Shown in pieces: positions 1-15,850 of a stretch of 64,000 nucleotides of DNA. Below the pieces are notes generated by a model. It was not told where the DNA came from. It saw nothing but the letters and a program-made list of their open reading frames with translations, and did no database searches. The position numbers and the translations under genes are program-made. Every line of letters begins with the position of its first letter. Positions within the stretch are counted from its first letter, which is position 1. Origin of the DNA: Synchiropus splendidus (lineage: Eukaryota; Chordata; Actinopteri; Syngnathiformes; Callionymidae); contig NC_071349.1 in assembly GCF_027744825.2 (NCBI RefSeq), positions 930,001-994,000 on the forward strand, read 5' to 3'.

Positions 1-774
1 AGCGGAAGCGCAAACGGACCATTTCAAACCTCCCAAGCCGTAGTTTCTATTTTTCATTCTGTTTAAATATGTACACGTGATGTGGACGCCGACGTCTCTT
101 TGGAGATGTGAATTTATGCTTTGGATGAATAATTCAATTATACAAACACGTTGGACTTTGACGTCATCAGTGGTCGACCAGAACAAAAACATGGCGGAAA
201 GTCATTCGGCTTGACTTCGGTAAAAACTCCTCTTCTTTTTTGTTTATCATCCTTTCGTCTATTTAGAGTCTGTCAGAGATTTTGTAGAATTGCAATACTG
301 CGTTCGCTGTTGGTACTGTAGAAGCTTATTTTGTTCTCCGGGAGTTGCCATAGTTGGCAGGGGGGTGTTATGTTGGACTGCGCGGGTTTTTGGGTCGTGT
401 CTAACGGAGACTGAAGGCACGAATAATGTTGTTATCTTGCTGCACCAACGAACTTGGACCTTATTGACAGCTGTCCCCGCGGATTTACCAAATATAACCC
501 TCGGCTACAATACTGCGGACACCAAAGACACGGAGCTGAATGATTTTGACGTGAGTTATGTATTTATTCTATTTCTTAATATTTGAATTTATTTAGTTTG
601 TTTTTTGATAACCTTTCTCCGTGTCGATGGTTGTTAATATGGGGGTAACTTATCCGGTTTCCATTTCTTTTCTTTTCTTCTTGCTGATTTGCATAGTCAC
701 GCCCACTGTGTTTAAAATCAAGTGGCCACTGATAAATTGGTATTCAGGCTGTACTCACTCAACTGAGGAGCATC
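1..774. other. Upstream flank of the KDZ gene, no firm gene
   Basis: This AT-rich stretch precedes the first recognisable KDZ exon. A short reading frame at about 290-586 opens with TTG and ends just past a GTGAGT donor-like site at 551, so part of it may be 5' untranslated exon sequence. I recognise no protein family in it and no clear promoter elements. Confidence 0.4.
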
Positions 775-5283
<4,509 letters not shown>

Positions 5284-6219
5284 CATTGTAGCTCCTCTTC
5301 TGAACTTTGACCTCCCTCATTAAAAAATGAGGAAAACTGTTGTAATTACCTGGCCTGCAGTATGAATGTGAAATGTTAAAATAAACTGTCCTGCAATTGA
5401 CTCTTTTTCTGAGTTATGTACTATTACTATTTTGAAGTAGATGCTGATGCTTTTTATGTAAATTATGAATTATTAATTTGAGATTTGTTGGTAGGGCAGT
5501 GAAATACGGCTTTTCATGCAGCCTCAATAAAGTCAATTAACAGGCTATGTTCACTCACTTCACTGACTTTCTTTTGCCACTAAAATTGTCTGTACAATGC
5601 TTATGTATGTTATTCAATCATGTGCAAGTACACATAGGAACACACAGACTTGAGAGAGACTGCTGTTTTGTTGCAGGAATAATGAGTCAAATGGTATGAG
5701 CAGGTGTTGCAATGCATTACCTTACTTATTTCTGAATGTTATTAGGGTTAGAATTAGGGGTTTCCATGGCCCCTGGCCACCTAAATGGGTAAGGTCATCA
5801 GTAAATGCTTCTCATCGAAGTTAGCTTAGAACAGGTAGAAATATCATAACCTGGATTACATCCTGAATACTGCTGACAAAGGCAATAAGAGTGCACAAGT
5901 CACAGATCCTACTTTTGAGTTAAAGGAAGAGTTCAATAATTTTAACCCGAGAAGACATCTTATTACTTATCATCTGGATGTGCCACCGTATCTTTCTGAC
6001 TACTTCTGGATAGGAAGGGAAGTCATCTCATTTATCTCTGAGTTCACGTCTGAATGAAAAGGGCCAACAGGCTTCATGTATTTGTTAGGCCTCACTATGT
6101 TTGTTGAGCTTGTTGGCGCCCTTTTGATGGGAGGATCTGACAATTGCTGAGATGGGAATTCTCTTCTACTCTCCCCGACTTGGGAAGGCAACTGGGCATG
6201 GAGGGAAGGGGCAAAAAAA
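5284..6219. other. Intergenic, nothing recognised
   Basis: AT-rich DNA following the KDZ 3' end. It includes possible polyadenylation signals (AATAAA near 5380 and 5527) and no supported gene. Confidence 0.5.
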
Positions 6220-6223
6220 ACAA

Positions 6224-6740
6224 TTAAACAATGAAAGACAAACACAGTAGCAAGTTTGGTGACAAATTGACATGAAACAATGGTCTATCAGTGTTACCAA
6301 TGTTGGCTGGTTTGGAAACGGTGGCACAGAGGAAAAGACAGGAGGCAGAGCTGGAGGTAGCAGAGATGAAGATGCTGAGCTTCTCTCTGGGAGTGAGCAG
6401 GATGGATAGGATCAGAGGGACAGCACATGTGCTCAGGTGTTTAGGAGACCAAGTCAGAGAGGCTAGATGGAGATGGTTTGGACATGTACAGAGGAGAGAG
6501 AGAGCCAGTACATTGGTAGGAAGATGTTGAGGTTGGAACTGCCAGGCAGAAGGTGGAGAGAAAGGCCACAGAGGAGATTGATGAAGGTGGTGAAGGAGGA
6601 GGTTTGTAGGTTTGAGAGAAGAGGAAGCAGAGGACAGGGGGAGATGGAGGAAGATGATCCACCAGTGAAGGGAGAAAACCAAAGAGAAAGAAGAAGAAGA
6701 CGTAATCGCATATTGTATCTCTCTAATTTGGCTATATTTG
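6224..6740 (+). mobile_element. LINE (non-LTR retrotransposon) 3' ORF fragment
   Basis: Plus-strand translation in two overlapping frames (6291-6530 and 6467-6751) gives the C-terminal tail typical of non-LTR reverse transcriptases. It reads a leucine/methionine segment, then SRMDRIRGTAHV, then RWRWFGHVQRR and a basic GRRWRERPQRR tail. The switch of frame near 6470-6530 shows it is decayed. A GAA-rich end at about 6690-6702 may be the old 3' tail. The longer minus-strand frame at 6224-6838 is the shadow of this fragment. RTE/L2-like clade assignment is uncertain. Confidence 0.6.
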
Positions 6741-7770
6741 TTAAGCTTTAAAACAACAGAAAGCCACACCAAAGAAGATAGCTGGAATATCTCCTTTGCA
6801 TAGCACATACACAATTGACACACAAATTCCTTTCTCATCTATCTTTGAAATATGGTCCTTGATAACACTGGCACCTTCTCACTAAATGTAATTTTCACAA
6901 GTCTGACAATTTATCTATTGATCTTCCAGTCTTGAGGTTTTCAACCAATATAGAAGACAACATTTGCATCTTTCATAGGATGTGCCAAGGGTCAGGGCAT
7001 TGGCTGTATCAGCCCATCAGGTGACTCATTTGAAGATGATTATTGTATGAATGAATATTAAGACATTCATGTTTCAAGCTTAGTGTCAAATCATACTCAT
7101 AATATTTAATATATTTGAAAAGACATAATACTTCATTTGCTCATGTGCAAAAAAACGCATGAGAACGAGCTATTGATGACAGAGAACCTATACAACGAGA
7201 TTTAAAGCAAACATTTATTTGAGTGTGATTCCCTCGTTTAAGGTGTTGACACTATGCATTTTGAAAATGTAAAGGTATGTTACGTTTTAAGGTGATAATG
7301 TCTTTTTCTTTTTTTTTTTTTTAATTTTACATTTCGAACAGTAGAAATGAAGGAATTGTGGGTAAAAGCCCATCGTGTGCGCGCGTAGACTGCTGGGAGG
7401 AAGAAGTTCCAAGCGACGAACTTGCTCTAAATATTGAAAGGTAAGAAATTATCACGCAAGGGGTCATATATGGCGAAATATATGAAGTGTTTGCATTTGC
7501 ATCATTTCGGGCAACCATCGCTTCCATGTTTGTAACTCAAATTCAAATCAAATTCGCGGTTTACAGTGGATGCTGTAACCGCAATACTCCGCGGTAACAT
7601 AAAGAAGAATAAACGTTATCATTGCAGTACTCTGCAAGTGATTGCTTACATTACATTATGGCTAAAAAACTTCATTTTCACCTGAAAGGGATTAGGTCTA
7701 ATATATGTACGTGTGTGTGGCGAAAATGATATGTGGATCATACATGGTACAAATGTTTTGTTTTTTTCCA
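6741..7770. other. Intergenic, nothing recognised
   Basis: AT-rich sequence with a poly-T run at about 7308-7322. A GC-richer patch at 7365-7440 could be a first exon or promoter for the zinc-ribbon gene that follows, but no consensus element is convincing. Confidence 0.4.
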
Positions 7771-7771
7771 G

Positions 7772-8229
7772 TTCGAGATGCCACGGTGATCCACTAATAA
7801 GCACTGCAATAACTGCAATGTAGTTATTGCAGTAGCTTGCAAGACCTGCAAAATTTGCCAAGCAGAGCAACTCAGGCGACAGAGGCTGGCAAAACGACTT
7901 AAAACTTAAAAAAAAAAAAAAGAGGTATGGTTGAAAAACCAAAAAAAAAACCAACACCGCCTCACGTGTGATGGACGAGTCACAAATGCTGGTATGTTTG
8001 ACATCAGTAATTGCATTTTTCAAATTTATGGCATAACATGGCGATTTCATTTTTTTTCTGCTGGAAAAACTGCACACTTTGGGCCACAGAGCTGTGGTGT
8101 TTCTAGCTCGGCCTGGCAAGAAACCTGGCACTTGGTCCAGTCAGGTGGTCCACTCCAAGTGGCATCTGACTGACCATGCCAGCAAGTGCCTGGACCGGAT
8201 GAAGGACCTATGTCTGGCGGTTATTAGAG
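7772..8229 (+). pseudogene. Zinc-ribbon protein gene, damaged exons
   Basis: Two coding blocks are visible. The first follows a TTTTTTTCCAG acceptor and encodes a CxxC...CxxCxxC cluster (CNNC, then CKTCKIC) and a basic helix QAEQLRRQRLAKRLK, consistent with a small zinc ribbon. The second block, about 8052-8229, encodes LLEKLHTLGHRAVVFLARPGKKP and ends at a GTAAGC donor. A possible third small basic exon lies at about 9075-9130. The only upstream ATG (7778) is followed three codons later by an in-frame TGA (7787-7789), and a poly-A run at 7907-7921 shifts the frame. I therefore read it as a decayed copy of an unnamed fish gene family. Function is not known; nucleic-acid binding is an inference from the zinc ribbon. 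Confidence 0.4.
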
Positions 8230-9359
8230 GTAAGCTTGTTAATGTATTTGTATCTTCAGGCACATGTAATAATGGGATTCAGATCAGGCCATCATTCATT
8301 ATTAGCCCTTTTTTTGACTTCATTAGTCACCAGCAACCTCTTTCCCTCATATAACTGCATATAAATGTTTTTATACATAGTGGAACAATACACCACATTA
8401 GCATCTGCTTCACAGTCTAACCACAGTTCTGTGGTGGGAGGATTGTTGGTCCCTGCAAAGCTTTCTGACCATTTTACATTGTTGTCTCACTGTTATTTCC
8501 CTGCTCTGACACATCTTTTCCACAGTGCCAGTAGCTGTAGAATGTTCCTCAGTGTAGACAAAACAGCTGAAAGCAGCAAGATAATTTCTTATAACCTTCT
8601 CCAAAGTTGTGCTTTAGAATTATACACAATTTTAATTTATCTGAGAGCTTTTTTGATGTTGAATTCCGGAAAATAATTTTAAAGTTTATGTGGTGTAAAT
8701 CAGTCTTTTAAGGCTGAGTATCTCTGGAAGATTAGAAATTTCTGTGTACGTCCACAACCTCTGCTAGCCAGCCGTCAACCTCCTCCAAAAGAGCCTCCAC
8801 AGGCCCTCTGAGTATGTAGTAATTAGATCTTTGAGACATGTCTGTAATCCAATTACCAGAATATCTGTTTTGGTTCATAAATTATTTGTAGACATTATAA
8901 TATTTAGGTGAAAGATTTTTTATAGTTCAGGTTGTTATGACAAAGTCTGACATGTCAGAGATTAGCATGTTATGACATGGTTTATTTGCATGAGATGCGT
9001 CATTGGTTTTTGATCGTTAGTCTATTGGATTGTGGGAATTATTCTGTACAAACAGTTATATTTATCCTCAACAGGCTTACCTCCAAGAAAAAGCACCAGA
9101 AGGAAGACAGAAGATGGATCGAAAGGTTCTTACATATTATACATCATACATTGCCTGGCAAAGATGTAAAAAGTGATGTTATAAAACCATAAGACTTGAA
9201 ATACAAATATGAAATTAGACACAAAACAAAGAAATTAGAATTATGACCACACAAACTAAAAATTATTTGAATATCCCTACATCAAAGTGTTGCCATTCTT
9301 AAAGCCAATGCACACAGTCCACTGTTGCTGACATAAGTCTAGTGACTGCCTCTAAACAT
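8230..9359. other. Intergenic, nothing firm
   Basis: AT-rich DNA. A candidate small exon at about 9075-9130 (CAACAG acceptor, basic lysine-rich peptide) may belong to the zinc-ribbon gene. Otherwise I see no gene or structured repeat. Confidence 0.4.
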
Positions 9360-9360
9360 T

Positions 9361-9735
9361 AGAATCGGAATCAGAATCTAATTTATTGCCATGGTCAGCG
9401 GGGAGCCCACTGACTAGGAAAGTGCCTTGGAATAAAGTGCAACAAAGAACAAATAAAATAAAATAAATAGAATGACATTACAACAAGGCTGTTCATGAAT
9501 TTAACAGTCTGACGGCCGAGGGAAAGAAGCTGTTCCTGTGACGGGAGGTTCTGGTCTGGATGGACCGTAGCCTCCTGCCAGAGTGAAGAGGAACAAACAG
9601 ACTATGTCCAGGGTGAGAAGGGTCGGCTCTGATCCGACCTGCACGTCTCTGGGTCTTGGATACATACAGGTCATGAAGAGGTGGCAGGCTGCAACCGATC
9701 ACCTTCTCAGCAGAACGTACGATGCGCTGCAGTCT
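9361..9735. repeat. Dispersed fish repeat copy
   Basis: This GC-richer block stands out from its AT-rich flanks. It has the look of an interspersed repeat (GACGGCCGAGGGAAAGAAGC, then CTGATCCGACCTGCACGTCT), a type I associate with multicopy fish sequences. No coding capacity is evident, and I cannot give the family. Confidence 0.4.
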
Positions 9736-10270
9736 GCTCTAGACTGCTCTTTACTAATAGTTCAAATGACACAGCTACCCAACTCATGCACCATTTTTTT
9801 CAACATGTGTTTAAAACAGATAATTTCTACTTGTTTGAAAAATACTTTTAGTTTTCAGAAAATAAGGTGCAGTGAACAAGGATAAAACAAAAGCAAGAAA
9901 TACTTTTTTCAGCATTAGTTCAAATGACACAGCTATCCGTCTCATATGAGTTTCTGTTGAATCAGTCTATTTAATTTTATACCATATGTGAGTTTGAAAC
10001 AATGCATTTTTACTTACTCAGGAAATATGTTCAAAAAATGAGGTCACACAGTGGGGGAACAACAGCCATCATGCCTGACTCTTTCTCAGACACTGAAACA
10101 GTGTCCGTGATAACCGGTTAATTTGCTGAGGAGATGTGAGTTCTTTCCCGGACGGTTGAATCTTCAAAAGACACAATCTGAAGACAGAGAGGTCTGTCTG
10201 AAGACAAACCTCATTGGTCTGTCTGACGGCAAACCTCACTGTCTTCAGACAACATTGTTCAGACAAAGTT

Positions 10271-10274
10271 CACA

Positions 10275-10364
<90 letters not shown>
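10271..10364. repeat. (CA)n microsatellite
   Basis: About 90 bp of CA repeat with one CACGCA interruption. The His-Thr repeat frames across it are artefacts. Confidence 0.97.
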
Positions 10365-10367
<3 letters not shown>

Positions 10368-10596
10368 CACCCACCCCTCCTTTTCAAATAGCATCATTTG
10401 ACAGGGGAAAAAGGTTACACCTCTGAGCTATCTAGCAAACGCTGAGCTCTTCCAACATTGTCTTATCAGATCAGACCACATTTTACATCAGTTCAGGGGT
10501 AACCTTTGCTGTTGACCAGACCTTCCAGAGCTTCATCCTCCTTTTCAAACGGACTCCAGTCTCACTATGGATGACTCTTCCTCTGCACGCCGTAGG

Positions 10597-10598
<2 letters not shown>

Positions 10599-10640
<42 letters not shown>
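10599..10640. repeat. (TA)n microsatellite
   Basis: About 40 bp of TA repeat at the left side of the Polinton-like region, just before a hairpin-forming motif at 10661-10688 that recurs at 12046-12073. Confidence 0.95.
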
Positions 10641-10646
<6 letters not shown>

Positions 10647-10660
10647 CAGGGTTACCACGA

Positions 10661-10688
10661 GGTGGAAGACTCCACCATCACCGACCCT
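10661..10688. repeat. 28-bp hairpin motif, copy 1
   Basis: GGTGGAAGACTCCACC forms a 6-bp stem with a 4-nt loop and is followed by ATCACCGACCCT. The same 28 bases occur at 12046-12073, and both copies lie beside a TA microsatellite. Confidence 0.8.
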
Positions 10689-11122
10689 ATTGGCGTTCTA
10701 TGCTGCAACGACTGTAAAGCAACAGCTTGAATGCAGAGTACGTACGCTTGAACGTCGTCTACATCAACGCAAAATACAGAGTCGTTGTCTAGCGCTTCAA
10801 GCACGTAGATATCGACGGTTGACGAGAAATCTTTGTGAAGGTAAGATGAACAACTTTTTCAATGAGTAATCAGCTGGGATGTATATGTCTTATATATTAT
10901 CGTTACAGAAATCATCAGGAAGGACATCACAAATAAAGCGCTGGTGTCGTGAGGCTCCTACAACTACAAGGACCTGGTGGTAACAGACGTCGTGGACTGA
11001 CCTGACTGAAGTTCAACCACAGTAAGGTCCATTTGGAGCGTGATCATTTAAAAGAACCGCAGGGCATTGTGTTTTGAAGTTGCTGTTTTGTTAATTTTAA
11101 ATTATTATTTTATTGTTAAATT

Positions 11123-12243
11123 ATGGCCAACCATGATGGTTTTCCTTCTGGTTCTGTCCCTGAATCCACCCACAACCAGAACACTACACCACACCTCATT
11201 GACCAGAGTGCTTCACTGACACGTATGTTTCTGTCTGTCTTGTTTGACGACATGTTTGAGGAGGATGTAGAGCTGGTCTAAGATCCAAGTGTAAATGAAA
11301 ACATGGAGTCCATTTTTTTCCCTGAGCAAGAGGATGATCGTATTTTAAATATGGTTCCTGCATCATCTCACGAGGGTAGGGCTGATACCTCTTTAGACAA
11401 TGGCGATTGGTTAGGTTTGTTGATAATCTACAGACGGCTGATTCAGGGACACCTGCTCTCAACCCTCTGATAGATGTGTCTGGCTCTAGCTGTAGCAATG
11501 ACAATGTTGACAGTGATTCGGTTCAGGAAGGATGTTGTATTAGAGGTACCGGTATTGAATCAGAAATCATAGAGCCTTTTAATACAGATAGGCTACGAAG
11601 GGTGCTAACACGCCCTGCTGTACCCGGTACTCCTGATTTAGCTACTTTCTACAGAGGTTTGATGCAACAGGTCAGAGAGTTGGCTGATGAAGCACAGAGA
11701 CTGGCAGATCGAGAGGATGTGGTTCAGGTTGAAGTGGTAGGTGAAGATGTTCAAGAACACGTTAATGTTGTGGTTGAAGGTGACGGGGGAAATATCTACC
11801 CTGCTTTTGAGGACCTCCTGAGCAACACCGTGCAATCTGACAGAGTCATCGCTATGGGTAAGAGAATTGAATTAATGGTCCAAAATGTGCATAATCCTCG
11901 AGGTGGCGCTAAACGCAAACTCGAAAAGACACTGGATGCCGAAATTATTGGTAAAAAAAGACAACATCTCTTTGCAGTTGGTGGTGATGGAACTGATCAG
12001 CTTTGCTTAGCAAACAGCCTTTCTTGTCTCCTTAATCCTAACCGTGGTGGAAGACTCCACCATCACCGACCCTGTATATATATATATATATGTATGGCTG
12101 TTTTCAGGACCAACTTTTTAAAACCAGACACATTAGCCATACCATGTCCCAACAATTACGTAACAAGAGGTTCTCAGTTGCTTCCATCCAGTGGTTTTAA
12201 TGGAAATCCCACAGACAGGGCATTTTCATACAACATGCCTTGA
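11123..12243 (+). pseudogene. 5' part of the polymerase-B gene, broken
   Basis: An open frame begins at ATG 11123 (MANHDGFPSGSVPES) and hits a TAA at about 11279. It stays open in the same frame beyond the stop to about 11460, while the coding signal moves to another frame at 11407-12243. That second frame ends with a segment, FAVGGDGTDQLCLANSLSCL, which resembles the region upstream of the polymerase core in fish Polinton-like polymerases. It is then interrupted by the 28-bp hairpin motif and a short TA run at 12046-12091. Coding similarity returns at about 12210 in yet another frame. I read this as the N-terminal part of a polymerase gene carrying a nonsense change, frameshifts and probably a deletion of exonuclease sequence. 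Confidence 0.45.
12046..12073. repeat. 28-bp hairpin motif, copy 2
   Basis: Identical to the motif at 10661-10688 and followed by a short TA run (12075-12091). It sits inside the disrupted polymerase reading frame. Confidence 0.8.
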
Positions 12244-13861
12244 ACCGTGGGGAGGTGGTGTTTGGCCAATATTTTGACGGTTATGCTGAAGTTGACGGTG
12301 TTAAGCAGGCCTGGGAGTTTTATGGATGTTTCTTCCACGGTTGTCCTTCATGTGTTGACCCTCATGAGGTCCCCCTGAATTCTACTCTGCTACGATGGAG
12401 AGAGAGCAGGCATTAAAGTCTGATCATGGGGTGCATCTTATTACCATCTGGGAACACGAATGGTGTTCGCTTCGACAATCGTGTGACGATCTCAGAGATT
12501 TTCTCTTAGATTTAGAGCCTCTCAACCCTTGTAATGCCCTCTACGGCGGTAGAACCAGCACTTTAAAGCTGCATTACACGGCTAAGCCTGGTGAAAAAGT
12601 TTATTACGCTGATGTCACCTCTCTGTATCCTTACGTCAACAGCACGTGTTCGTACCCCCTAGGTCACCCCCGCATAATCCACAAGGACTTTGGCGATCCC
12701 AGACAGTACTTTGGTCTGATCAAGGCGGTTGTCTATCCTCCTAGAGGTTTATATGTACCTGTTTTACCCTATAGAGGACCAGGGGGTAAATTACACTTCA
12801 CATTATGCAGTATCTGTTCAAGTCGTAATGCTCAAGACAGTGACTGTACGCATAGCAATGACGAGCGTGCTTTGATGGGGGTCTGGGTCTCGGTTGAGTT
12901 CAACAAGGCTCTGGACAAGGGATACAAGGTGGCCAAGATTATCGAAGTATGGCATTTTGATAGATCTAGCGATTGTATTTTCGCAGGTTACATCCGTACA
13001 TTCCTGAAGGGCAAGCAGGAGGCTTCTGGTTACCCTGCCGAGGCCGTTGATCAGGAAAGCCGCGACAAATACATTCGGGATTATCAAGCCCATCAGGGGA
13101 TTTTGCTTTGTGCTGATAAGGTTTGTCACAACCCAGCAAAGAGACAGGTGGCTAAGGCTTGTCTTAATAGCCTGTGGGGCAAGTTCTGCCAGAGGGAGAA
13201 TATGTCTCAGGTTTTTCTAGTGTCAGACCCCAACGAGTTTTTCAGTTTCTTGTTTTCAGGGAAATACGAGGTCAGCTACTTTAACGTGTTGGATGAGAAA
13301 AAAGTTGTGATCCAGTGGCGTTACAAGGGTCTCTACCCTCCTGGTAAAAGCAGCAATGTTTTTATCGGAGCTTTCACCACTGCTTATGCTCGTCTGAAGT
13401 TGTACAGTTACATGGAGAAATTGCAGGAGAATGTTCTCTACGTTGACACAGACAGCTTGATATATGTGGTGAAAGACGGCGAGACACCTTTAAAATTAGG
13501 TAACTATCTCGGTGATCTGACTGATGAACTCGATGGGGATAGCATCGAGGACTTTGTTTCAGCGGGTCCTAAGACGTATGCTTATAGGACCAAAGGACAG
13601 AAGAAGGTTGTGATGAAAGTTAAAGGTATCACGCAAACAAAAGAATCTTGTCAGCGGATAAACTTTGACTCCGTCAGAGATCTTGTAGAGGGCTATTTGC
13701 AGAATTCACCTGATGGGGTGCTTGAGACCCAGCAACGCAACATTGTCAGGGATAAAAAGAACATCACTTTAAAAAACAGATCAGTTACGAAAAAACTCCG
13801 GGTCGTGTACGATAAGAGGCGCTTGTTTTCGGGCGGCACAACCAAACCTTTCGGGTTCTGA
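12215..13861 (+). pseudogene. Protein-primed DNA polymerase B, C-terminal part
   Basis: Family B DNA polymerase of the protein-primed type that replicates Polintons and adintoviruses. The long open frame from ATG 12395 (488 residues) carries motif A DVTSLYPYV (residues 73-81, catalytic Asp73), motif B KACLNSLWGKFCQR (254-267) and motif C YVDTDS (349-354), in the correct order and spacing. It ends near a KGITQTKE segment typical of the thumb side. Upstream, 12215-12390 encodes a zinc-binding-like segment (FYGCFFHGCPSC) in a different frame, so at least one frameshift lies near 12385. The 3'-5' exonuclease domain is not seen. The polymerase core is well kept but the full enzyme is not. The ATPase gene follows after 24 bp. 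Confidence 0.8.
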
Positions 13862-13885
13862 GTTTTGAGTGGATGAGGGGTCACT

Positions 13886-14554
13886 ATGGAAGGAATTAAT
13901 TTCGATCCGCGTTTGAAAACACCATTTTCATGTCTAGTGGTGGGACCGTCGGGGTCGGGAAAGACCCATTTTGTAAAATGTATACTTGAAAATTGTGAAC
14001 ATGTTATGGATGATGTCAATGTAAATATTGTATGGATTTATACTTCTTTTCAACCTATGTACAGTGAATTGCAAAAGATGAATAAAAATATCAAATTCAT
14101 TGAAGGTGTACCTGAATCTTTTGAAAATGAAGATGTATTTCCTTCTGATAGAAATCATTTGATTATTCTTGACGACGTTATTTTTGAAGCTTCTGAAAAC
14201 CCAGAGGTTGTTCGCATTTTTACGCAGTACAGGCATCATAAAAATATGAGTGTTATAATGCTGACGCAAAACTTATTTCATCGGGGTAAATATAGTCGTA
14301 CTATTAGTCTGAACAGCAATTACTTTGTATTGTTTAAGAATCCTTGTGATAAAATGCAGATAAAAGTTCTTGCTCAACAGGTTTACCCGTCTCAAAGAGC
14401 TTTCTTTCTAGAAAGCTTTGAAGATGCTACAGCTGGCGTTCACAGGTACTTAATCGTTGATCTAACACCCTCCTGTCCAGAACGCTACAGACTAAGGACT
14501 GGGATACTACCTCATCAGCGTCACACTGTGTACAGACCAAAAACGTCTGCTTGA
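13886..14554 (+). CDS. Virion DNA-packaging ATPase (FtsK/HerA type)
   Basis: Predicted genome-packaging ATPase of Polinton/adintovirus-type viruses, which pumps DNA into capsids using ATP. The 222-residue product has a Walker A motif GPSGSGKT at residues 20-27 and a Walker B LIILDD at 92-97. A sensor-like segment (VIMLTQNLFHRG) follows, with an Asn/Gln at the expected place. The length fits the family and the frame is complete from ATG 13886. The gene sits 24 bp after the polymerase and 3 bp before the next gene, which points to compact viral organisation. It appears intact although its neighbours are broken. Confidence 0.8.
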   Translation: MEGINFDPRLKTPFSCLVVGPSGSGKTHFVKCILENCEHVMDDVNVNIVWIYTSFQPMYSELQKMNKNIKFIEGVPESFENEDVFPSDRNHLIILDDVIFEASENPEVVRIFTQYRHHKNMSVIMLTQNLFHRGKYSRTISLNSNYFVLFKNPCDKMQIKVLAQQVYPSQRAFFLESFEDATAGVHRYLIVDLTPSCPERYRLRTGILPHQRHTVYRPKTSA

Positions 14555-14557
14555 GTT

Positions 14558-14899
14558 ATGTCAGCGCGGATAAAAAGAAACGCTGGTTTACTTAAGGAAC
14601 TATACCATGCTCCGTCAAAGAAACGTAAAGACATTTTGACACGTACTTCCCGGGACTTTATTCAAGCTCTCGGTGAGATCGCCCTGAATGTTTTGAAGGG
14701 GAATGTACCATTGTCGCAAGCTCAGTTCAAAAAACTGAAAAAACAGAAGAAAAACATCAGACTCTTGGCTAATAAAAAAGCGTGCTTGAAGCGTAAACGA
14801 AGGATTCTTAAAAAGCAATCGGGTGGATTCCTGTTGCCGTTGCTAGCGGCTGCCGTTCCAATCATTGGAAATCTAATAGGGGGCCTTGTAAAGAAGTAA
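14558..14899 (+). CDS. Small basic protein with hydrophobic glycine-rich tail, virion-type
   Basis: A 113-residue protein, very rich in Lys/Arg over residues 1-90 (KKLKKQKK, KRKRRILKK), ending in a hydrophobic stretch GGFLLPLLAAAVPIIGNLIG. A basic body with a GGF-type hydrophobic tail resembles adenovirus core protein X-like products found in adintoviruses and Polintons. The likely role is DNA condensation or a membrane-active minor virion protein, inferred from composition and position. It starts 3 bp after the ATPase stop and ends 6 bp before the next gene. Confidence 0.5.
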   Translation: MSARIKRNAGLLKELYHAPSKKRKDILTRTSRDFIQALGEIALNVLKGNVPLSQAQFKKLKKQKKNIRLLANKKACLKRKRRILKKQSGGFLLPLLAAAVPIIGNLIGGLVKK

Positions 14900-14905
14900 A
14901 ACGCT

Positions 14906-15676
14906 ATGAAGACTGTCCAGAAAATGTATCTCGTCTCTCCTCGGCAAATTAACCAGTTATCACGTCCAACCTCTGACATCCGTGAAACTGCCGAAGATGA
15001 ATTGAATGAGAAGATGAGGACCATTCTAAATGATTCTCAGTTAAACTCGTATGAGAAGATTAAAAAGTACGATGCTCTATTGCAGAGATATTTAACCTTT
15101 ACTAAACAGGATCAGAGAGACCAAAAGAGAGTAACTCTGACTTTACAACGAGACGGTGTCAGCCATCATCCCCTCGACTCTGACAGACGTGTCGAAATTG
15201 TTCTAAAAACACCCTCTGTAACAGATGACCTGGGTAAGGATATTCTAAATAGCCTTCCGTCAAAAGCTCGAAGAAATGCTGAATACATTATCTGGAGGAT
15301 ATCCAAAAACGGCGACGGTTGGAATACGAACGGCGAATTTATGTATGAAGGAAATGCTGTAAAAGGCTCTCATGTGATCGATATATTCAAGTACCTTTCC
15401 CTACCGTATAAGAAAACAAGTTCTTCATTACCTGAGGGATGGTCCGAGTTTCTCGTCACATTATTAAAGCTAAACATCCCTCTCACCCTGCTGTCCAATC
15501 CTGAAGCACGGGCTCAATATCAGAGACTTAAATCGAATTCTATGTCGCAAAAGAAAAGTATAGCTGAGAGCTGGTCTCCCGACCCAAAGGACCCTAAAGT
15601 GACGCCTCGACGACGCTTGACGCGTGTAGTGACCAAAGGGAAGAAATTGTCTCTAACACCTCGATGGGTTTCCTGA
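14906..15676 (+). CDS. Polinton-type conserved protein, 256 residues
   Basis: Open frame from ATG 14906. The N-terminal third is helical and charged (ETAEDELNEKMRTILNDSQL). The centre has ILNSLPSKARRNAEYIIWRI, then a GEFMYEGNAVKGSHVIDIFK segment. The C-terminus is basic and Ser/Pro-rich (PRRRLTRVVTKGKKLSLTP). I recognise it as the kind of protein that accompanies ATPase and capsid genes in fish Polinton-like elements, but I know of no assigned biochemical role. It ends 34 bp before a polyadenylation signal at 15710. Confidence 0.5.
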   Translation: MKTVQKMYLVSPRQINQLSRPTSDIRETAEDELNEKMRTILNDSQLNSYEKIKKYDALLQRYLTFTKQDQRDQKRVTLTLQRDGVSHHPLDSDRRVEIVLKTPSVTDDLGKDILNSLPSKARRNAEYIIWRISKNGDGWNTNGEFMYEGNAVKGSHVIDIFKYLSLPYKKTSSSLPEGWSEFLVTLLKLNIPLTLLSNPEARAQYQRLKSNSMSQKKSIAESWSPDPKDPKVTPRRRLTRVVTKGKKLSLTPRWVS

Positions 15677-15709
15677 ATAATTGGCATGTACACAGTTAGT
15701 CTTTTCATC

Positions 15710-15725
15710 AATAAAATGTTTTATT
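15710..15725. terminator. Bidirectional polyadenylation signal between convergent genes
   Basis: AATAAAATGTTTTATT gives AATAAA on + (for the gene ending at 15676) and AATAAA on - (for the capsid gene ending at 15851) within 16 bases. The arrangement is economical, as expected in a compact viral genome. Confidence 0.7.
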
Positions 15726-15850
15726 GAATTACTATGAGATTACAGATTTTTCTTTTAAACACACGCACAAAAAATAAGATTAGTCACACGTTACAATAGT
15801 CTTTAAAATACAGAAGAGAACAGTTTTGTTGTTTCCACGGACTTAACTTT

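Noticed and set aside
6224..6838. Minus-strand 204-codon frame rich in Ser, Leu and Pro
   Set aside because: It is antisense to a recognisable LINE reverse-transcriptase fragment on +.
10123..10426. His-Thr-repeat proteins
   Set aside because: They are translations of the CA microsatellite.
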